Shown in pieces: positions 35,799-45,201 of a DNA stretch of 64,000 nt (its first letter is position 1; each line of letters opens with the position of its first letter). Below the pieces are notes generated by a model that had not been told where the DNA came from, searched no databases, and saw nothing but the letters and a program-made list of their open reading frames with translations. Where the stretch lies: contig NZ_KZ845664.1 of assembly GCF_003313465.1 (NCBI RefSeq), forward strand, positions 434,001 through 498,000. The letters are read 5' to 3'. Source of the stretch: Thermoflavimicrobium daqui (GTDB lineage: Bacteria; Bacillota; Bacilli; Thermoactinomycetales; Thermoactinomycetaceae). Position numbers and translations under genes: made by a program.

Positions 35799-36884
35799 AT
35801 GTCCGATCGCCGTCAGGCATTAGAAATGGCACTTAGACAAATTGAAAAACAATTTGGTAAAGGTTCGATTATGAAGCTAGGGGAAAATGCTTCTACGCAA
35901 GTTGAAACGATTTCGAGTGGAGCATTGGCATTAGATATTGCCCTTGGTGTAGGCGGATATCCAAGAGGACGGATTATTGAAATATATGGGCCTGAGTCTT
36001 CAGGTAAAACGACGGTAGCCTTACATGCGATCGCAGAAGTACAACGATCCGGTGGTCAAGCAGCATTTATCGACGCCGAGCACGCTCTCGACCCAGTATA
36101 TGCACGTAATTTAGGTGTAGATACCTCAGAATTGTTACTTAGCCAACCCGATACGGGAGAACAAGCTTTGGAGATTGCTGAGGCATTAGTACGTAGTGGA
36201 GCAGTTGACATTATTGTCATCGACTCTGTTGCAGCTCTGGTTCCTAAAGCGGAAATTGAAGGGGAAATGGGAGATTCACATGTAGGTTTACAAGCGCGCT
36301 TGATGTCTCAAGCACTTCGTAAATTATCAGGAGCCATTAATAAATCAAAAACGATTGCGATCTTTATTAACCAGATTCGGGAGAAAGTAGGAGTTTTATT
36401 CGGTAATCCTGAGACAACACCAGGTGGACGGGCGCTTAAATTCTACTCAAGTGTTCGTTTAGAAGTGCGTCGCGCTGAACAAATCAAACAAGGTAATGAA
36501 CTTGTTGGAAACCGGACGAAGATTAAAGTCGTTAAAAATAAAGTAGCACCTCCATTTAAAGCTGCAGAAGTAGATATTATGTACGGAGAAGGAATTTCGA
36601 AAGAAGGCAGTGTGTTAGATATTGCCTCTGACTTAGATATTGTCAATAAAAGTGGAGCTTGGTATTCTTTTGAAGGAGATCGTTTGGGGCAAGGGCGAGA
36701 AAATGCGAAACAGTTCCTAAAAGAACATACAGCTATTTGCCTCAAAATCGAAAATCAGATTCGTTCACATCATCATTTACCACTTGCACAAGTGAAAGAA
36801 GAAGCAGAGCAGAAGGAAAACAAGAAAGAGAAAAAAGCGAGAAAATCGGATATCGAATCACCGGTCCTCGGAGTTGAATCATAA
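35799..36884 (+). CDS. recA: Recombinase RecA
   Basis: 361 aa. Walker A GPESSGKT near 64-71, Walker [15 protein letters not shown], loop L1 [15 protein letters not shown], loop L2 [22 protein letters not shown]. It catalyses strand exchange and LexA cleavage. The frame is open from GTG 35790, but that codon is part of AGAGGAGAG. ATG 35799 has correct spacing and gives [12 protein letters not shown]. LexA box and promoter upstream. First gene of a DNA-repair operon (recX and Mre11/Rad50-like genes). Confidence 0.98.
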   Translation: MSDRRQALEMALRQIEKQFGKGSIMKLGENASTQVETISSGALALDIALGVGGYPRGRIIEIYGPESSGKTTVALHAIAEVQRSGGQAAFIDAEHALDPVYARNLGVDTSELLLSQPDTGEQALEIAEALVRSGAVDIIVIDSVAALVPKAEIEGEMGDSHVGLQARLMSQALRKLSGAINKSKTIAIFINQIREKVGVLFGNPETTPGGRALKFYSSVRLEVRRAEQIKQGNELVGNRTKIKVVKNKVAPPFKAAEVDIMYGEGISKEGSVLDIASDLDIVNKSGAWYSFEGDRLGQGRENAKQFLKEHTAICLKIENQIRSHHHLPLAQVKEEAEQKENKKEKKARKSDIESPVLGVES

Positions 36885-36901
36885 AATAATGGTGATAAAC
36901 C

Positions 36902-37555
36902 ATGGAGACGGATCATATTACACAGATTGAAAAGAAGTCAAGTATTACCAAACGCTATCATATTTATGTGAGTGGAGAATTTTTACTTTCGATTCATGAA
37001 GATGTTTTGGTGAAATACGGACTTTATAAAGGGATGCCTATTGATAAAGAACAGATTCAAGAGCTTTTGGAAGCAGAAGAGTATAATCAGGTTCGACAAT
37101 CCGCTTTACGCTATTTAAGTTATAAACCACGAACAGTCCAAGAGTTGCGACAACACTTAGCTAAAAAAGAGTATCGTGAAGGATATGTGAAAAAAGTTAT
37201 AGTAGAAATGCAGAAATTAGGATACTTAGATGATAAACAATATGCACAAGCTTGGATTGAGGAAAGAAAACATCGCAAGGGATATGGATCTTTGCGTTTA
37301 AAGAATGAGTTAAAACGAAAAGGAATTGCTCCAGAGTGGATTGACGAAGCAATTTCTCAGATGGACGACAACCAAGAGCGCCAGCTAGCCATGGAAGTGG
37401 CTCAGCGGCGCTATCTTCGTATTCATCATGAATCTTGGCCAAAAATTGAACGTAAACTAGGGCAGTTTTTACAATATCGAGGTTTTTCGATAGAAGTGGT
37501 GTATGCTACTTTGCAAAAGATTCGCTCCATGCATCTGGGAGAGGAGATCGATTAG
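36902..37555 (+). CDS. recX: RecX, RecA modulator
   Basis: 217 aa. Tandem three-helix repeats typical of RecX: SALRYLSYKPRTVQELRQHL, GYLDDKQYAQAWIEERKHRKGYGSLRLKNEL. RecX binds the RecA filament and limits its activity. Starts 17 nt after recA, and its stop (TAG) is directly followed by the next gene's start (ATG 37557). Within the size range of Firmicute RecX (about 210-270 aa). Confidence 0.93.
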   Translation: METDHITQIEKKSSITKRYHIYVSGEFLLSIHEDVLVKYGLYKGMPIDKEQIQELLEAEEYNQVRQSALRYLSYKPRTVQELRQHLAKKEYREGYVKKVIVEMQKLGYLDDKQYAQAWIEERKHRKGYGSLRLKNELKRKGIAPEWIDEAISQMDDNQERQLAMEVAQRRYLRIHHESWPKIERKLGQFLQYRGFSIEVVYATLQKIRSMHLGEEID

Positions 37556-37556
37556 G

Positions 37557-38546
37557 ATGCGTTTACTTTATCTAACGGATACACATATTCGTGGAACTTC
37601 ACCGCGAAGTCGTATCGATGACTTTTCCGAAGCATTACGACACAAGTTGACAGAGATTCGAGAGATTGCCGAACGCGAACAGGTGGATGTAATTTTACAT
37701 GGGGGCGATGTATTTGATCGTCCCAATCTCTCACCTTCTGTCGTGCGTGAATTTGCTCGTTTGTTTCGGGACTTGGCTGTACCCATTTATGCGATTGCTG
37801 GTAATCATGATATTTATGGTCATAATCCAGATACGATTGACCGAACGATGTTAGGATTACTGGATGCCTTTGGGACGATTCGTTTACTGCAAACAGGGGA
37901 AGTGATTTCTTTAGAAAAAGACGGGATCACCGTTCAGCTTACAGGTCAATCATTTCACTATGATTTGGACAAGCGGAGTTGTCGGTTAGATTATTGTGTC
38001 GAAAATCAGATTGGAGCGAAGTACTGTATACATATGGTACATGGAATGTTAGTCGATCGTGCTTTACCAGATAGTGTAGCTCATACGATGGTTCAACACT
38101 TATTTGAACAAGAGAACCAAGCTGATATTTTGCTAACGGGTCACTATCATGCTGGATTTCCGATCCGAGAGCGAAGTGGCAAATATATTGTGAATCCAGG
38201 TGCCTTAGCACGGATTAATAACCATCCATCTGAAATAGGACGCATGCCCCAAGTTGCTTTAATCGATTTAACAGATGGAATTCAAATTCAGTTGATTCCT
38301 TTAGCTTGTGCGGCTAAAGGTGAAACAGTAATCGATCGTTCTTACTTAGAACAAGCTGCGTATCGGCAAGAAAAATTGGCTGCTTTTGTACAAGAAGTTG
38401 AATCAGTCAATGATTTTAAAGTGATTGGTGTTGGGGAGATCATCGAAACGATTGCCCATGCTGAAAAAGTGGATGAAGAGGTTAAATTTGAAGCGATGAG
38501 GCGGATTTCCGTTGCAGAGCAAGATGAAGGGGAGACCAATTTGTGA
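37557..38546 (+). CDS. Mre11/SbcD-like metallophosphoesterase
   Basis: 329 aa. Calcineurin-like motifs: YLTDTHIRG, HGGDVFDRP, GNHDIYG, CIHMVHGML and LTGHYHAGF give the full set of metal ligands. Then NPGALARI as in SbcD/Mre11. A nuclease subunit for DNA ends, working with the Rad50-like genes next door. The frame begins at 37503 inside recX, but ATG 37557 gives the canonical start MRLLYLTDTH. Overlaps the next gene by 4 nt (GTGA). Shorter than classical SbcD (about 390 aa). Confidence 0.85.
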   Translation: MRLLYLTDTHIRGTSPRSRIDDFSEALRHKLTEIREIAEREQVDVILHGGDVFDRPNLSPSVVREFARLFRDLAVPIYAIAGNHDIYGHNPDTIDRTMLGLLDAFGTIRLLQTGEVISLEKDGITVQLTGQSFHYDLDKRSCRLDYCVENQIGAKYCIHMVHGMLVDRALPDSVAHTMVQHLFEQENQADILLTGHYHAGFPIRERSGKYIVNPGALARINNHPSEIGRMPQVALIDLTDGIQIQLIPLACAAKGETVIDRSYLEQAAYRQEKLAAFVQEVESVNDFKVIGVGEIIETIAHAEKVDEEVKFEAMRRISVAEQDEGETNL

Positions 38547-39991
38547 AGGGACTTAAAAAGCTAGTCATCGAAAACTTTCAATCACATGAGCGAACAGAGA
38601 TTGACTTTGTCTTTGGTCTAAATGTTTTGGTAGGTCCCTCTGATAGTGGAAAGAGTGCGATTCTACGAGCATTGCGGTGGGTGTTATTTAACATGCCACG
38701 TGGTACTGACTTTATACGAAGAGATGCAGATCGCTGTCAAGTTACCTTAACACTTATGGATAATACCCAAATTATACGCCTTAGAAGTGCATCGATTAAC
38801 CGCTATACCTTAATTAATCCAGAGGGGCAGGAGCAAATTTTTGAAGGATTTGGAAATACCGTTCCCCATGAAATTTTGGAGGCTCACCAAATTAAACCAC
38901 TAAAATTGGATGAAAAGTGGGAAATGATCGTTCATGCTGGAAATCAGCTTGAAGGCCCTTTTTTATTATCTGAATCTAGTATAGCGAAAGCTAAAATAAT
39001 TGGGAGTATCAGTGGTGCGCAGTTGATTGATCGTGCTTTGAAAGGGACCATCCAAGATCGGAAACAATTGAGTAAAAAAATGAGATTACTAGAAGAGCAA
39101 GCAGAAGCATTAGCCCATGAGCTTAAACCATATGAAAATCTATCTACTCTTGAAGAAGAGGTTCAAAAAGCTCAAGTCATCTATCAAGCGGTAAAGGAAA
39201 AACAAAGAAAGCTACAAAGATTAAGAGAGATTGCTAAGTATTATCATGAGATACAAAAGGAAAAAGAACAGCAACTATCTATATTAAAAGACTTAGAAAA
39301 TGTACCCTTACTCGAGCAAAAGCAACTAGAGATTGAGATGAAAGCATTAGAGCGTAAACAATTAAAAAGCCTATGTGAGAGATGGATGGATAATCAACAT
39401 CAGACGAAAATATGTAAAGAGCGAATACTTCAAACAGAAAAATTGCCAGTAGCTGAAAAAACTTTTTCAGAAGTACGATCTAAAAAAGAACAGTTAATCG
39501 CTCTTCGGAATAGTCAAGTAAAATGGGAACAAACCAAACAAGCATTAGATCATGTCAAGGATAAATTGAAGCAATGTCAACATGTACCACAAGCACAAAA
39601 TCGGATAGAAGGTTTGGTTGCCAAGGTTGTTCGTTTACATCATTTACAGGGGAATAGAGAATTATGGAAACGGTTAAAATCTGAGAAAGATAGAGTAGAG
39701 AAGACGATTAGTTCAACTCAAGGGGTCTCAGATTTACAAAATAACATGGAGTTAATTGAAACAAAGAAGCAGAAGATGCAACACTTAGCAGGGCTTTATG
39801 ATGATTTAATCGATACAAAGAAACGAATTAAAGCAGGTCGAGAGTATTATCTAACTCGACAGCATGAAATTGAAAGTTTATCAGATTTGTATGTGGAGCT
39901 ATTAAAAGAGCAAGGAAACTGTCCTACTTGTGGAAACCAAGTTGACTCTTCCAAACTATTAGAACATCTACTAGAGGAATATATGGTATAA
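38543..39991 (+). CDS. Rad50/SbcC-like ATPase, N-terminal half ending at a zinc hook
   Basis: 482 aa, GTG start overlapping the nuclease stop. KLVIENFQSHERTEIDF and Walker A GPSDSGKS at 31-38 are the Rad50/SbcC N-lobe. Residues ~170-450 are a long coiled coil (Glu/Lys/Gln-rich). The protein ends with GNCPTCGNQ (Cys460, Cys463), a CxxC zinc hook, 20 residues before the stop. In normal Rad50/SbcC the hook lies mid-protein and the chain returns to a C-lobe with Walker B. Here that half is encoded by separate genes. Confidence 0.88.
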   Translation: MKGLKKLVIENFQSHERTEIDFVFGLNVLVGPSDSGKSAILRALRWVLFNMPRGTDFIRRDADRCQVTLTLMDNTQIIRLRSASINRYTLINPEGQEQIFEGFGNTVPHEILEAHQIKPLKLDEKWEMIVHAGNQLEGPFLLSESSIAKAKIIGSISGAQLIDRALKGTIQDRKQLSKKMRLLEEQAEALAHELKPYENLSTLEEEVQKAQVIYQAVKEKQRKLQRLREIAKYYHEIQKEKEQQLSILKDLENVPLLEQKQLEIEMKALERKQLKSLCERWMDNQHQTKICKERILQTEKLPVAEKTFSEVRSKKEQLIALRNSQVKWEQTKQALDHVKDKLKQCQHVPQAQNRIEGLVAKVVRLHHLQGNRELWKRLKSEKDRVEKTISSTQGVSDLQNNMELIETKKQKMQHLAGLYDDLIDTKKRIKAGREYYLTRQHEIESLSDLYVELLKEQGNCPTCGNQVDSSKLLEHLLEEYMV

Positions 39992-40003
39992 GGAGTGATT
40001 CAG

Positions 40004-40249
40004 GTGCAACAGTTAGAAGAAAAAATTAAAGATTTAAAAGCAAAACTTGAGAAAGCCAAAGATATGCGATATAAAGCAGAGTTACGCCTTGAAAACTTAG
40101 AGCGAGAAGAAGGTAAGATTTTAAAAGAATTAAATGAATTAGGTGTTCAACCTGATGAATTACAAGAAGAGATAGAAAGGCTAGAAAGAGAAATCGATGA
40201 GGATATCTCCAAGGTATATGCTCAATTGCCGGAGGAGCTGAGAAGCTAA
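40004..40249 (+). CDS. Small coiled-coil protein, middle piece of the split Rad50-like unit
   Basis: 81 aa, almost entirely a charged coiled coil (LEEKIKDLKAKLEKAKDM, LQEEIERLEREIDEDI). Frame is open from GTG 39995, but that codon sits in the TAAGGAG ribosome binding site. GTG 40004, with an 8-nt spacer, is preferred. Its stop is directly followed by the ATG of the C-lobe gene. It could be part of the descending arm of the coiled coil. Confidence 0.75.
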   Translation: MQQLEEKIKDLKAKLEKAKDMRYKAELRLENLEREEGKILKELNELGVQPDELQEEIERLEREIDEDISKVYAQLPEELRS

Positions 40250-40924
40250 ATGGAACAGCTGCGACTGGAGAAATTAGAACAGCAACTACTTTCAGCACAA
40301 AAAGAATTAGCCAAACGCAAGGGGATTCGAGATCGCATTGTAGAGCAAAAGAATGAAGTGGAAGCGAAATGGCAACAACTGAATAAGGAACGAGATTTAT
40401 TGGAAAAAGTCCAGATTTTATTACAAAAGTCTTCGGATCATGCACGTGAGCAGGCAAAAATGCAATTGGAAACGCTTGTCACGAAAGCCTTACAATATGT
40501 TTTTGGGCCAATGTTTCGGTTTGAAATTGAACTTTCGGATCATGGAGGCAATCCAACTGCTGAGTTTTATGTGATAACGGAATGGAATGGGAAACCGATT
40601 CGTAATAAACCACAAGATTCACGTGGTGGTGGTGTTGTCGATATCATTTCGTTGGCGCTACGGATTGCACTGCTTGAAACGATTCGTCCCCGCCTACAAG
40701 GACCGATTATGTTGGATGAGCCAGGTAAACATGTGAGTGAGGATTTTGTTGTCCCCATGATTGAGTTTCTAAAATCGATTTGTGAAACATTTGGTAGACA
40801 GGTGATCATGGTAACACATAATACCCACTTGACTGAAGCAGCTGATCAGGCGTTTTTTGTACGTTTATCCAGTGGGAAGTCTGTAGTCAACCGCGAGCCT
40901 CGCCTTGACAATAGGCGAATATAA
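40250..40924 (+). CDS. Rad50/SbcC-like ATPase, C-terminal lobe
   Basis: 224 aa. Coiled coil at residues 1-75, then the ATPase C-lobe with a signature-like SRGGGVVDIISLALRIALL, Walker B GPIMLDEPGKHV (Asp ~154) and a His switch MVTHNTH. Completes the Walker A of the 38543 gene. ATG directly abuts the previous stop, with GGAGGAG 12 nt upstream. All three Rad50-like pieces lie in the same reading frame, separated by single stops each with a new ribosome binding site. Confidence 0.85.
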   Translation: MEQLRLEKLEQQLLSAQKELAKRKGIRDRIVEQKNEVEAKWQQLNKERDLLEKVQILLQKSSDHAREQAKMQLETLVTKALQYVFGPMFRFEIELSDHGGNPTAEFYVITEWNGKPIRNKPQDSRGGGVVDIISLALRIALLETIRPRLQGPIMLDEPGKHVSEDFVVPMIEFLKSICETFGRQVIMVTHNTHLTEAADQAFFVRLSSGKSVVNREPRLDNRRI

Positions 40925-41070
40925 ATAATAAAATTATCATGTATCTTTGCTTTTCAATGAAAAAAGATACCTCTGGTTCCATGATTAGTGAATGGATGAT
41001 GAAAGTTTGAAATGATGTTGCTGGAAGTCCAGCCTTACCTGGTATAGCACACAACACGTGAGCAAGCGCG

Positions 41071-41099
41071 AAAGACCGAACTTATCGGTCTTGTTTTTT
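41071..41099 (+). terminator. Terminator between recombination operon and rny
   Basis: Stem AAGACCGA / TCGGTCTT with a T-tract GTTTTTT. The 145 bases before it include GCTGG-AAGT-CCAGC, so the stretch may be a structured leader or attenuator of rny. Confidence 0.8.
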
Positions 41100-41132
41100 A
41101 AATTAAAAAAAGGGGAGGTGAGGGGCGAGTAG

Positions 41133-42674
41133 ATGTCATTTCAGGTTTTAGATTTGATCTTATTGGTACTTGTTCCAATAGCTGCATTTGGTGGCTTTTG
41201 GATGCGAAAAGTAACAGCTGAGGCGAAAATTGGTAGCGCTGAACGTGAAGCAAAAACAATAATAGAAAAAGCATCGAAAGATGCAGAGACGGTTAAAAAA
41301 GAAAAGATTGTTGAAGCACGTGATGAAATTCATCGGTTTCGAAGTGAAGCGGAAAAAGAAATTCGTGATCAGCGTAATGAGTTAGGGCGAATTGAAAGAC
41401 GTCTTAATCAAAAAGAAGAGACACTTGAACGGAAACAACAAGTACTGGAAACGCGCAATGAAGATTTAAGCCATAAAGAAAGACAAATTGAAAAGCGCGA
41501 ACTAGAAGTTGAACAGCTATATCAGGACCAGTTAAAAGAGATGGAACGGATTTCAGGACTTACGACAGAAGAAGCCAAACAACTAATTTTGAAAAAAGTC
41601 GAAGACGAAATGCGGCATGAAACAGCACAGATCATTAAAGAAATGGAACAGCAGGCGACTGAAGAAGGAGAAAAACGAGCACGGAATATTTTATCTTTAG
41701 CTATCCAACGATGTGCAGCAGATCATGTAGCAGAAACCACAGTTTCTGTAGTAACCTTACCAAATGATGAGATGAAAGGTCGAATAATTGGACGAGAGGG
41801 TAGAAATATCCGCACATTAGAAACCTTAACTGGAATAGATCTCATTATCGATGATACTCCTGAAGCGGTAATCTTATCAGGTTTTGACCCCATTCGTCGT
41901 GAGGTAGCTCGTGTAGCACTCGAGAAATTAGTCGCTGATGGACGGATACATCCGGCTCGAATTGAGGAAATGGTGGATAGAGCTAGACGAGATGTGGACG
42001 AGCGAATTCGAGAGTACGGTGAACAAGCTACGTTTGAAACGGGAGTTCACGGTTTACATCCTGATCTCATCAAAATTATCGGTCGCTTGAAGTTCCGTAC
42101 GAGTTATGGTCAAAACGTCCTGAAACATTCGATGGAAGTGGCTCATCTTAGCGGGCTTTTAGCTGCTGAATTAGGTGAAGATATTCATCTGGCCAAACGA
42201 GCTGGACTGCTTCATGATATTGGTAAAGCGATCGATCATGAAATAGAAGGCTCCCATGTAGATATAGGAGTCGAGCTTGCTAAGAAGTATAAAGAGCATC
42301 CAGTAGTTATTAATAGTATCGCTTCTCATCATGGTGATGTAGAACCAACAAGTGTCGTGGCTGTTTTAGTTCGCGCAGCAGATGCACTATCTGCCGCTCG
42401 CCCAGGAGCGCGTCGTGAGACATTAGAAGCGTATATCAAACGACTAGAGAAATTAGAGGAAATCTGTGAGTCATTTGATGGTGTTGAGAAGTCTTATGCG
42501 ATTCAAGCTGGACGGGAATGTCGTATTATTGTTAAACCTGATGAGGTGGACGATGCAGAAGCGACTCGTTTAGCTAGAGAAATTACGAAACAAATCGAGA
42601 ATCAATTAGATTATCCTGGTCATATTAAGGTTACAGTGATCAGGGAGACACGATCAGTGGAATATGCAAAATAA
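41133..42674 (+). CDS. rny: Ribonuclease Y
   Basis: 513 aa. N-terminal membrane anchor ([19 protein letters not shown]), long coiled coil (residues ~30-190), KH domain ([17 protein letters not shown]) and HD domain with [10 protein letters not shown] near 332 and [12 protein letters not shown] near 360. It is the membrane-bound endoribonuclease that initiates mRNA decay in Firmicutes. GGGGAGGTGAGG ribosome binding site. Downstream is ymdB, as in Bacillus. Confidence 0.97.
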   Translation: MSFQVLDLILLVLVPIAAFGGFWMRKVTAEAKIGSAEREAKTIIEKASKDAETVKKEKIVEARDEIHRFRSEAEKEIRDQRNELGRIERRLNQKEETLERKQQVLETRNEDLSHKERQIEKRELEVEQLYQDQLKEMERISGLTTEEAKQLILKKVEDEMRHETAQIIKEMEQQATEEGEKRARNILSLAIQRCAADHVAETTVSVVTLPNDEMKGRIIGREGRNIRTLETLTGIDLIIDDTPEAVILSGFDPIRREVARVALEKLVADGRIHPARIEEMVDRARRDVDERIREYGEQATFETGVHGLHPDLIKIIGRLKFRTSYGQNVLKHSMEVAHLSGLLAAELGEDIHLAKRAGLLHDIGKAIDHEIEGSHVDIGVELAKKYKEHPVVINSIASHHGDVEPTSVVAVLVRAADALSAARPGARRETLEAYIKRLEKLEEICESFDGVEKSYAIQAGRECRIIVKPDEVDDAEATRLAREITKQIENQLDYPGHIKVTVIRETRSVEYAK

Positions 42675-42700
42675 AGTGGCTCCGGCCGCTTTATTTTTTT
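42672..42700 (+). terminator. Short terminator between rny and ymdB
   Basis: Stem AAAGTGGC / GCCGCTTT (one G-U) and seven T. Confidence 0.75.
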
Positions 42701-42725
42701 AAGTAGGTTGGAGGATATATGATTT

Positions 42726-43520
42726 ATGAAAATATTAATGCTTGGTGATATTGTAGGAGAACTAGGACGTTATACATTATTAAAGTATTTAGCAGAACTT
42801 AAGACGATGCTATCACCTGATTTGGTGATTGTAAATGGAGAAAATTCAGCAGCAAATGGTCGAGGAATTACTCGGACGATCTCCCGTGAATTGCTTGGAG
42901 CAGGAGTAGACTGTATAACTCTAGGTAATCATGCTTGGGCTCAGTCTGAAGTGTTTGATTTTATTGAGTCAGAAACGAAGGTGGTTCGTCCTGCTAATTT
43001 TCCTCCTGGAACCCCTGGTCGTGGCTTTGCAACCATAACTACCTCATCAGGTAAATGTACAGTCATAAGTTTGATGGGACGTACATTTTTACAACCTTTA
43101 GAATGTCCTTTTCGGACCATTGATAAAATCTTACAAAAAATACCAGAAAGTCATTATATTATCGTTGATCTTCACGCTGAAACAACTTCGGAAAAACAAT
43201 CTTTGGCATGGTATGTAGACGGCAGGGTCTCAGCGGTGATCGGTACGCATACACATGTACAAACTGCTGATGAGCGTATTTTACCTCAAGGAACAGGTTA
43301 TTTAACAGATGTAGGTATGGTAGGCCCCTATGATGGAGTGCTTGGTATGGAAAAAGATGCAGTGATTCGTCGATTTTTGACACAACTCCCCGTTCGCTTT
43401 GAAGTAGCTAAAGGACGATGTCAATTGAATGGTATATTTATGGAGTTTGATTCACAGACAAAAAAAGCGAAAAAATTAAAACGGATAAGAATTGATGAGG
43501 ATAATCCACTTATTAGCTAA
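42726..43520 (+). CDS. ymdB: YmdB metallophosphodiesterase
   Basis: 264 aa, full length for the TIGR00282 family. Metal ligands appear in MLGDIVGELGR, NGENSAANGRGIT, ITLGNHAW, VDLHAETTSEKQ and GTHTHVQTAD. In B. subtilis YmdB hydrolyses cyclic nucleotides and affects RNA decay, sporulation and biofilm genes. It follows rny with a weak terminator between them. Confidence 0.95.
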   Translation: MKILMLGDIVGELGRYTLLKYLAELKTMLSPDLVIVNGENSAANGRGITRTISRELLGAGVDCITLGNHAWAQSEVFDFIESETKVVRPANFPPGTPGRGFATITTSSGKCTVISLMGRTFLQPLECPFRTIDKILQKIPESHYIIVDLHAETTSEKQSLAWYVDGRVSAVIGTHTHVQTADERILPQGTGYLTDVGMVGPYDGVLGMEKDAVIRRFLTQLPVRFEVAKGRCQLNGIFMEFDSQTKKAKKLKRIRIDEDNPLIS

Positions 43521-43548
43521 TTTTATATAAAATTATTTCAGATTTTTC

Positions 43549-43581
43549 ATTCCTGTCTACAAAAAGTAGCAGGAATTTTTA
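43549..43581 (+). terminator. Terminator after ymdB
   Basis: Stem ATTCCTG.CTAC / GTAG.CAGGAAT with TTTTT. Its right arm overlaps the predicted sigma-H -35 of spoVS. Confidence 0.8.
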
Positions 43582-43597
43582 TGAGTTAGTCGAATAG
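43569..43597 (+). promoter_or_regulatory. Predicted sigma-H promoter of spoVS
   Basis: GCAGGAATT (43569-43577) matches the sigma-H -35 RNAGGAWWW. After 11 nt, GTCGAATAG (43589-43597) matches the -10 RNNGAATWW except the last base. spoVS is sigma-H dependent in B. subtilis. Confidence 0.65.
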
Positions 43598-43650
43598 ATA
43601 TAACAATGGACTCACTCCAAACCATCGAAGACTATCGAGGAGGTACCTAC

Positions 43651-43914
43651 ATGGAAGTATTAAAAGTTTCAGCAAAATCTAATCCGAATTCTGTCGCAGG
43701 TGCATTGGCCGGAGTCTTGCGCGAACGGGGTCAAGCAGAAATGCAAGCCATTGGTGCGGGAGCATTAAATCAAGCTGTTAAAGCGGTTGCAATTGCACGA
43801 GGATTTGTGGCGCCGAGCGGTATCGATTTGATCTGCATACCAGCTTTTACGGACATCGTCATCGATGGTGAAGAGCGAACAGCAATTAAGTTGATTGTTG
43901 AACCGCGACATTAA
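43651..43914 (+). CDS. spoVS: Stage V sporulation protein S
   Basis: 87 codons plus stop, ATG start behind CGAGGAGG. Sequence MEVLKVSAKSNPNSVAGALA ... VKAVAIARGFVAPSGIDLIC is almost invariant among endospore formers. SpoVS is a small Alba-like protein acting in sporulation and septation. The longer frame from 43606 is ignored because the ribosome binding site lies inside it. Confidence 0.97.
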   Translation: MEVLKVSAKSNPNSVAGALAGVLRERGQAEMQAIGAGALNQAVKAVAIARGFVAPSGIDLICIPAFTDIVIDGEERTAIKLIVEPRH

Positions 43915-43938
43915 TTGCATAAAATATATTTTAGGTGG

Positions 43939-43975
43939 ACCTGTTTATTTACCAAAATAAACAGGTTTTCTTTTA
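43939..43975 (+). terminator. Terminator after spoVS
   Basis: Stem ACCTGTTTAT / ATAAACAGGT, then TTTCTTTT. Confidence 0.88.
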
Positions 43976-43997
43976 ATTTATTTAGGAGGAGAAGCAT

Positions 43998-44957
43998 ATG
44001 CGGTTAATGGATGGACACTGCGACGTACTATGGAAATTATCATTAAACCCTGAAATACATAATTTTTATGAAGAGGAACAGCCGACTTTGGATGTTACAT
44101 ATTATCGTTTAAAACAAGGACAAGTTGGACTGCAAACATTCGCTATATTTGTACCTGAAAGTGTACCTCAATCACTTAAGTTGGATTACGCTTTAAAACA
44201 AGTGGATATATTTTATGAGAAGGTAATGATGGACAAAGAATTAGTAAAGCTAGTTACATCAAAGGAAGATCTATTCCCTTCTTCACCCCAGCCTATCTTA
44301 GCGTTATTAGCATTAGAAGGAGTCGATGCGCTCCAGGGAGATCTTACCTATTTACGCTTATTTCATCGATTAGGTGTGCGCCAAGCCGGACTCACTTGGA
44401 ATAATTCGAATCAAGTAGCTGATGGAATCGGTGAAGTACGCGGCGGTGGTTTGACTCAGTTTGGGCACCAATTTGTCCAAGAGATGAGTCGTCTAGGTAT
44501 GATTCTAGATTTTTCACATTTATCGGTTCAAGGATTTTGGGATGTGATTGAGCATCATGAAATTCCGGTTATTGCCTCTCATTCCAATTGTCGTGCGATT
44601 TGTCCACACACACGTAATTTAGATGATCATCAGATAGAAGCTTTAATCTCCAAGCAAGGACTGATGGGAATAACTTTTGTTCCTTCTTTTGTGCATCAAC
44701 AGGAAGATAATGTGAAAATTGATCATATTTTACAACATATCGAGCATATATGCAGTTTAGGGGGCGAGAATATTATCTATTTTGGTTCAGACTTTGATGG
44801 GATTGATTATAAAATTCCTCATCTCGAGCATACTGGGCAAATCGCTGACTTTGTTGATTATCTATGTAGATATTATCCAGAGCATTTAGTAAGAAAATGG
44901 GCTTGGGAAAATGGCTTTGATTTTTATAAAAAACATTTATCGGTAAAAAATAGCTAA
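43998..44957 (+). CDS. Membrane dipeptidase family (M19) metallopeptidase
   Basis: 319 aa. Renal-dipeptidase pattern: HxD as GHCDVLW (His7, Asp9), bridging Glu in LLALEGVDAL, DFSHLSVQGFWDV and IASHSNCRAICPHTRNLDD, then YFGSDFDGID. It hydrolyses dipeptides, often with D-amino acids. TTAGGAGGAG ribosome binding site. No signal peptide, so cytoplasmic. Similar dipeptidases follow spoVS in many Bacilli. Confidence 0.92.
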   Translation: MRLMDGHCDVLWKLSLNPEIHNFYEEEQPTLDVTYYRLKQGQVGLQTFAIFVPESVPQSLKLDYALKQVDIFYEKVMMDKELVKLVTSKEDLFPSSPQPILALLALEGVDALQGDLTYLRLFHRLGVRQAGLTWNNSNQVADGIGEVRGGGLTQFGHQFVQEMSRLGMILDFSHLSVQGFWDVIEHHEIPVIASHSNCRAICPHTRNLDDHQIEALISKQGLMGITFVPSFVHQQEDNVKIDHILQHIEHICSLGGENIIYFGSDFDGIDYKIPHLEHTGQIADFVDYLCRYYPEHLVRKWAWENGFDFYKKHLSVKNS

Positions 44958-45201
44958 AAATAAAAGAAAAAAGCCGTTTACCTGCTGCAAACTGTGATTT
45001 CTCTAAAAAGGAGAAGAAAATGCGAGGATTAAAGAGGATTTAAGGTTGCTTTTTATAAATTAGAGGACTAGAATTAGTAGGTGATGAAGGTTATCGACTC
45101 GGCACATTCGCTTATGGATGCCTTGGTTTGTGAAGGGCCGATAAATAGTCAACTTTTTATTTTGTTTAGTTTGGTGTCTGCAAGTTAAAGGAGATGAGTT
45201 C
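44958..45201 (+). other. Leader region before korA
   Basis: No gene recognised. An 8-codon mini-frame (ATG 45019) with an AAGGAGAAG ribosome binding site could be a leader peptide, and a GC-richer segment (45085-45150) can form hairpins such as CGGC / GCCG. Confidence 0.3.

Noticed and set aside
45085-45150. GGATGCCTTGG resembles the 5' region of 23S rRNA
   Set aside because: Only about 11 bases agree and nothing around them matches rRNA.
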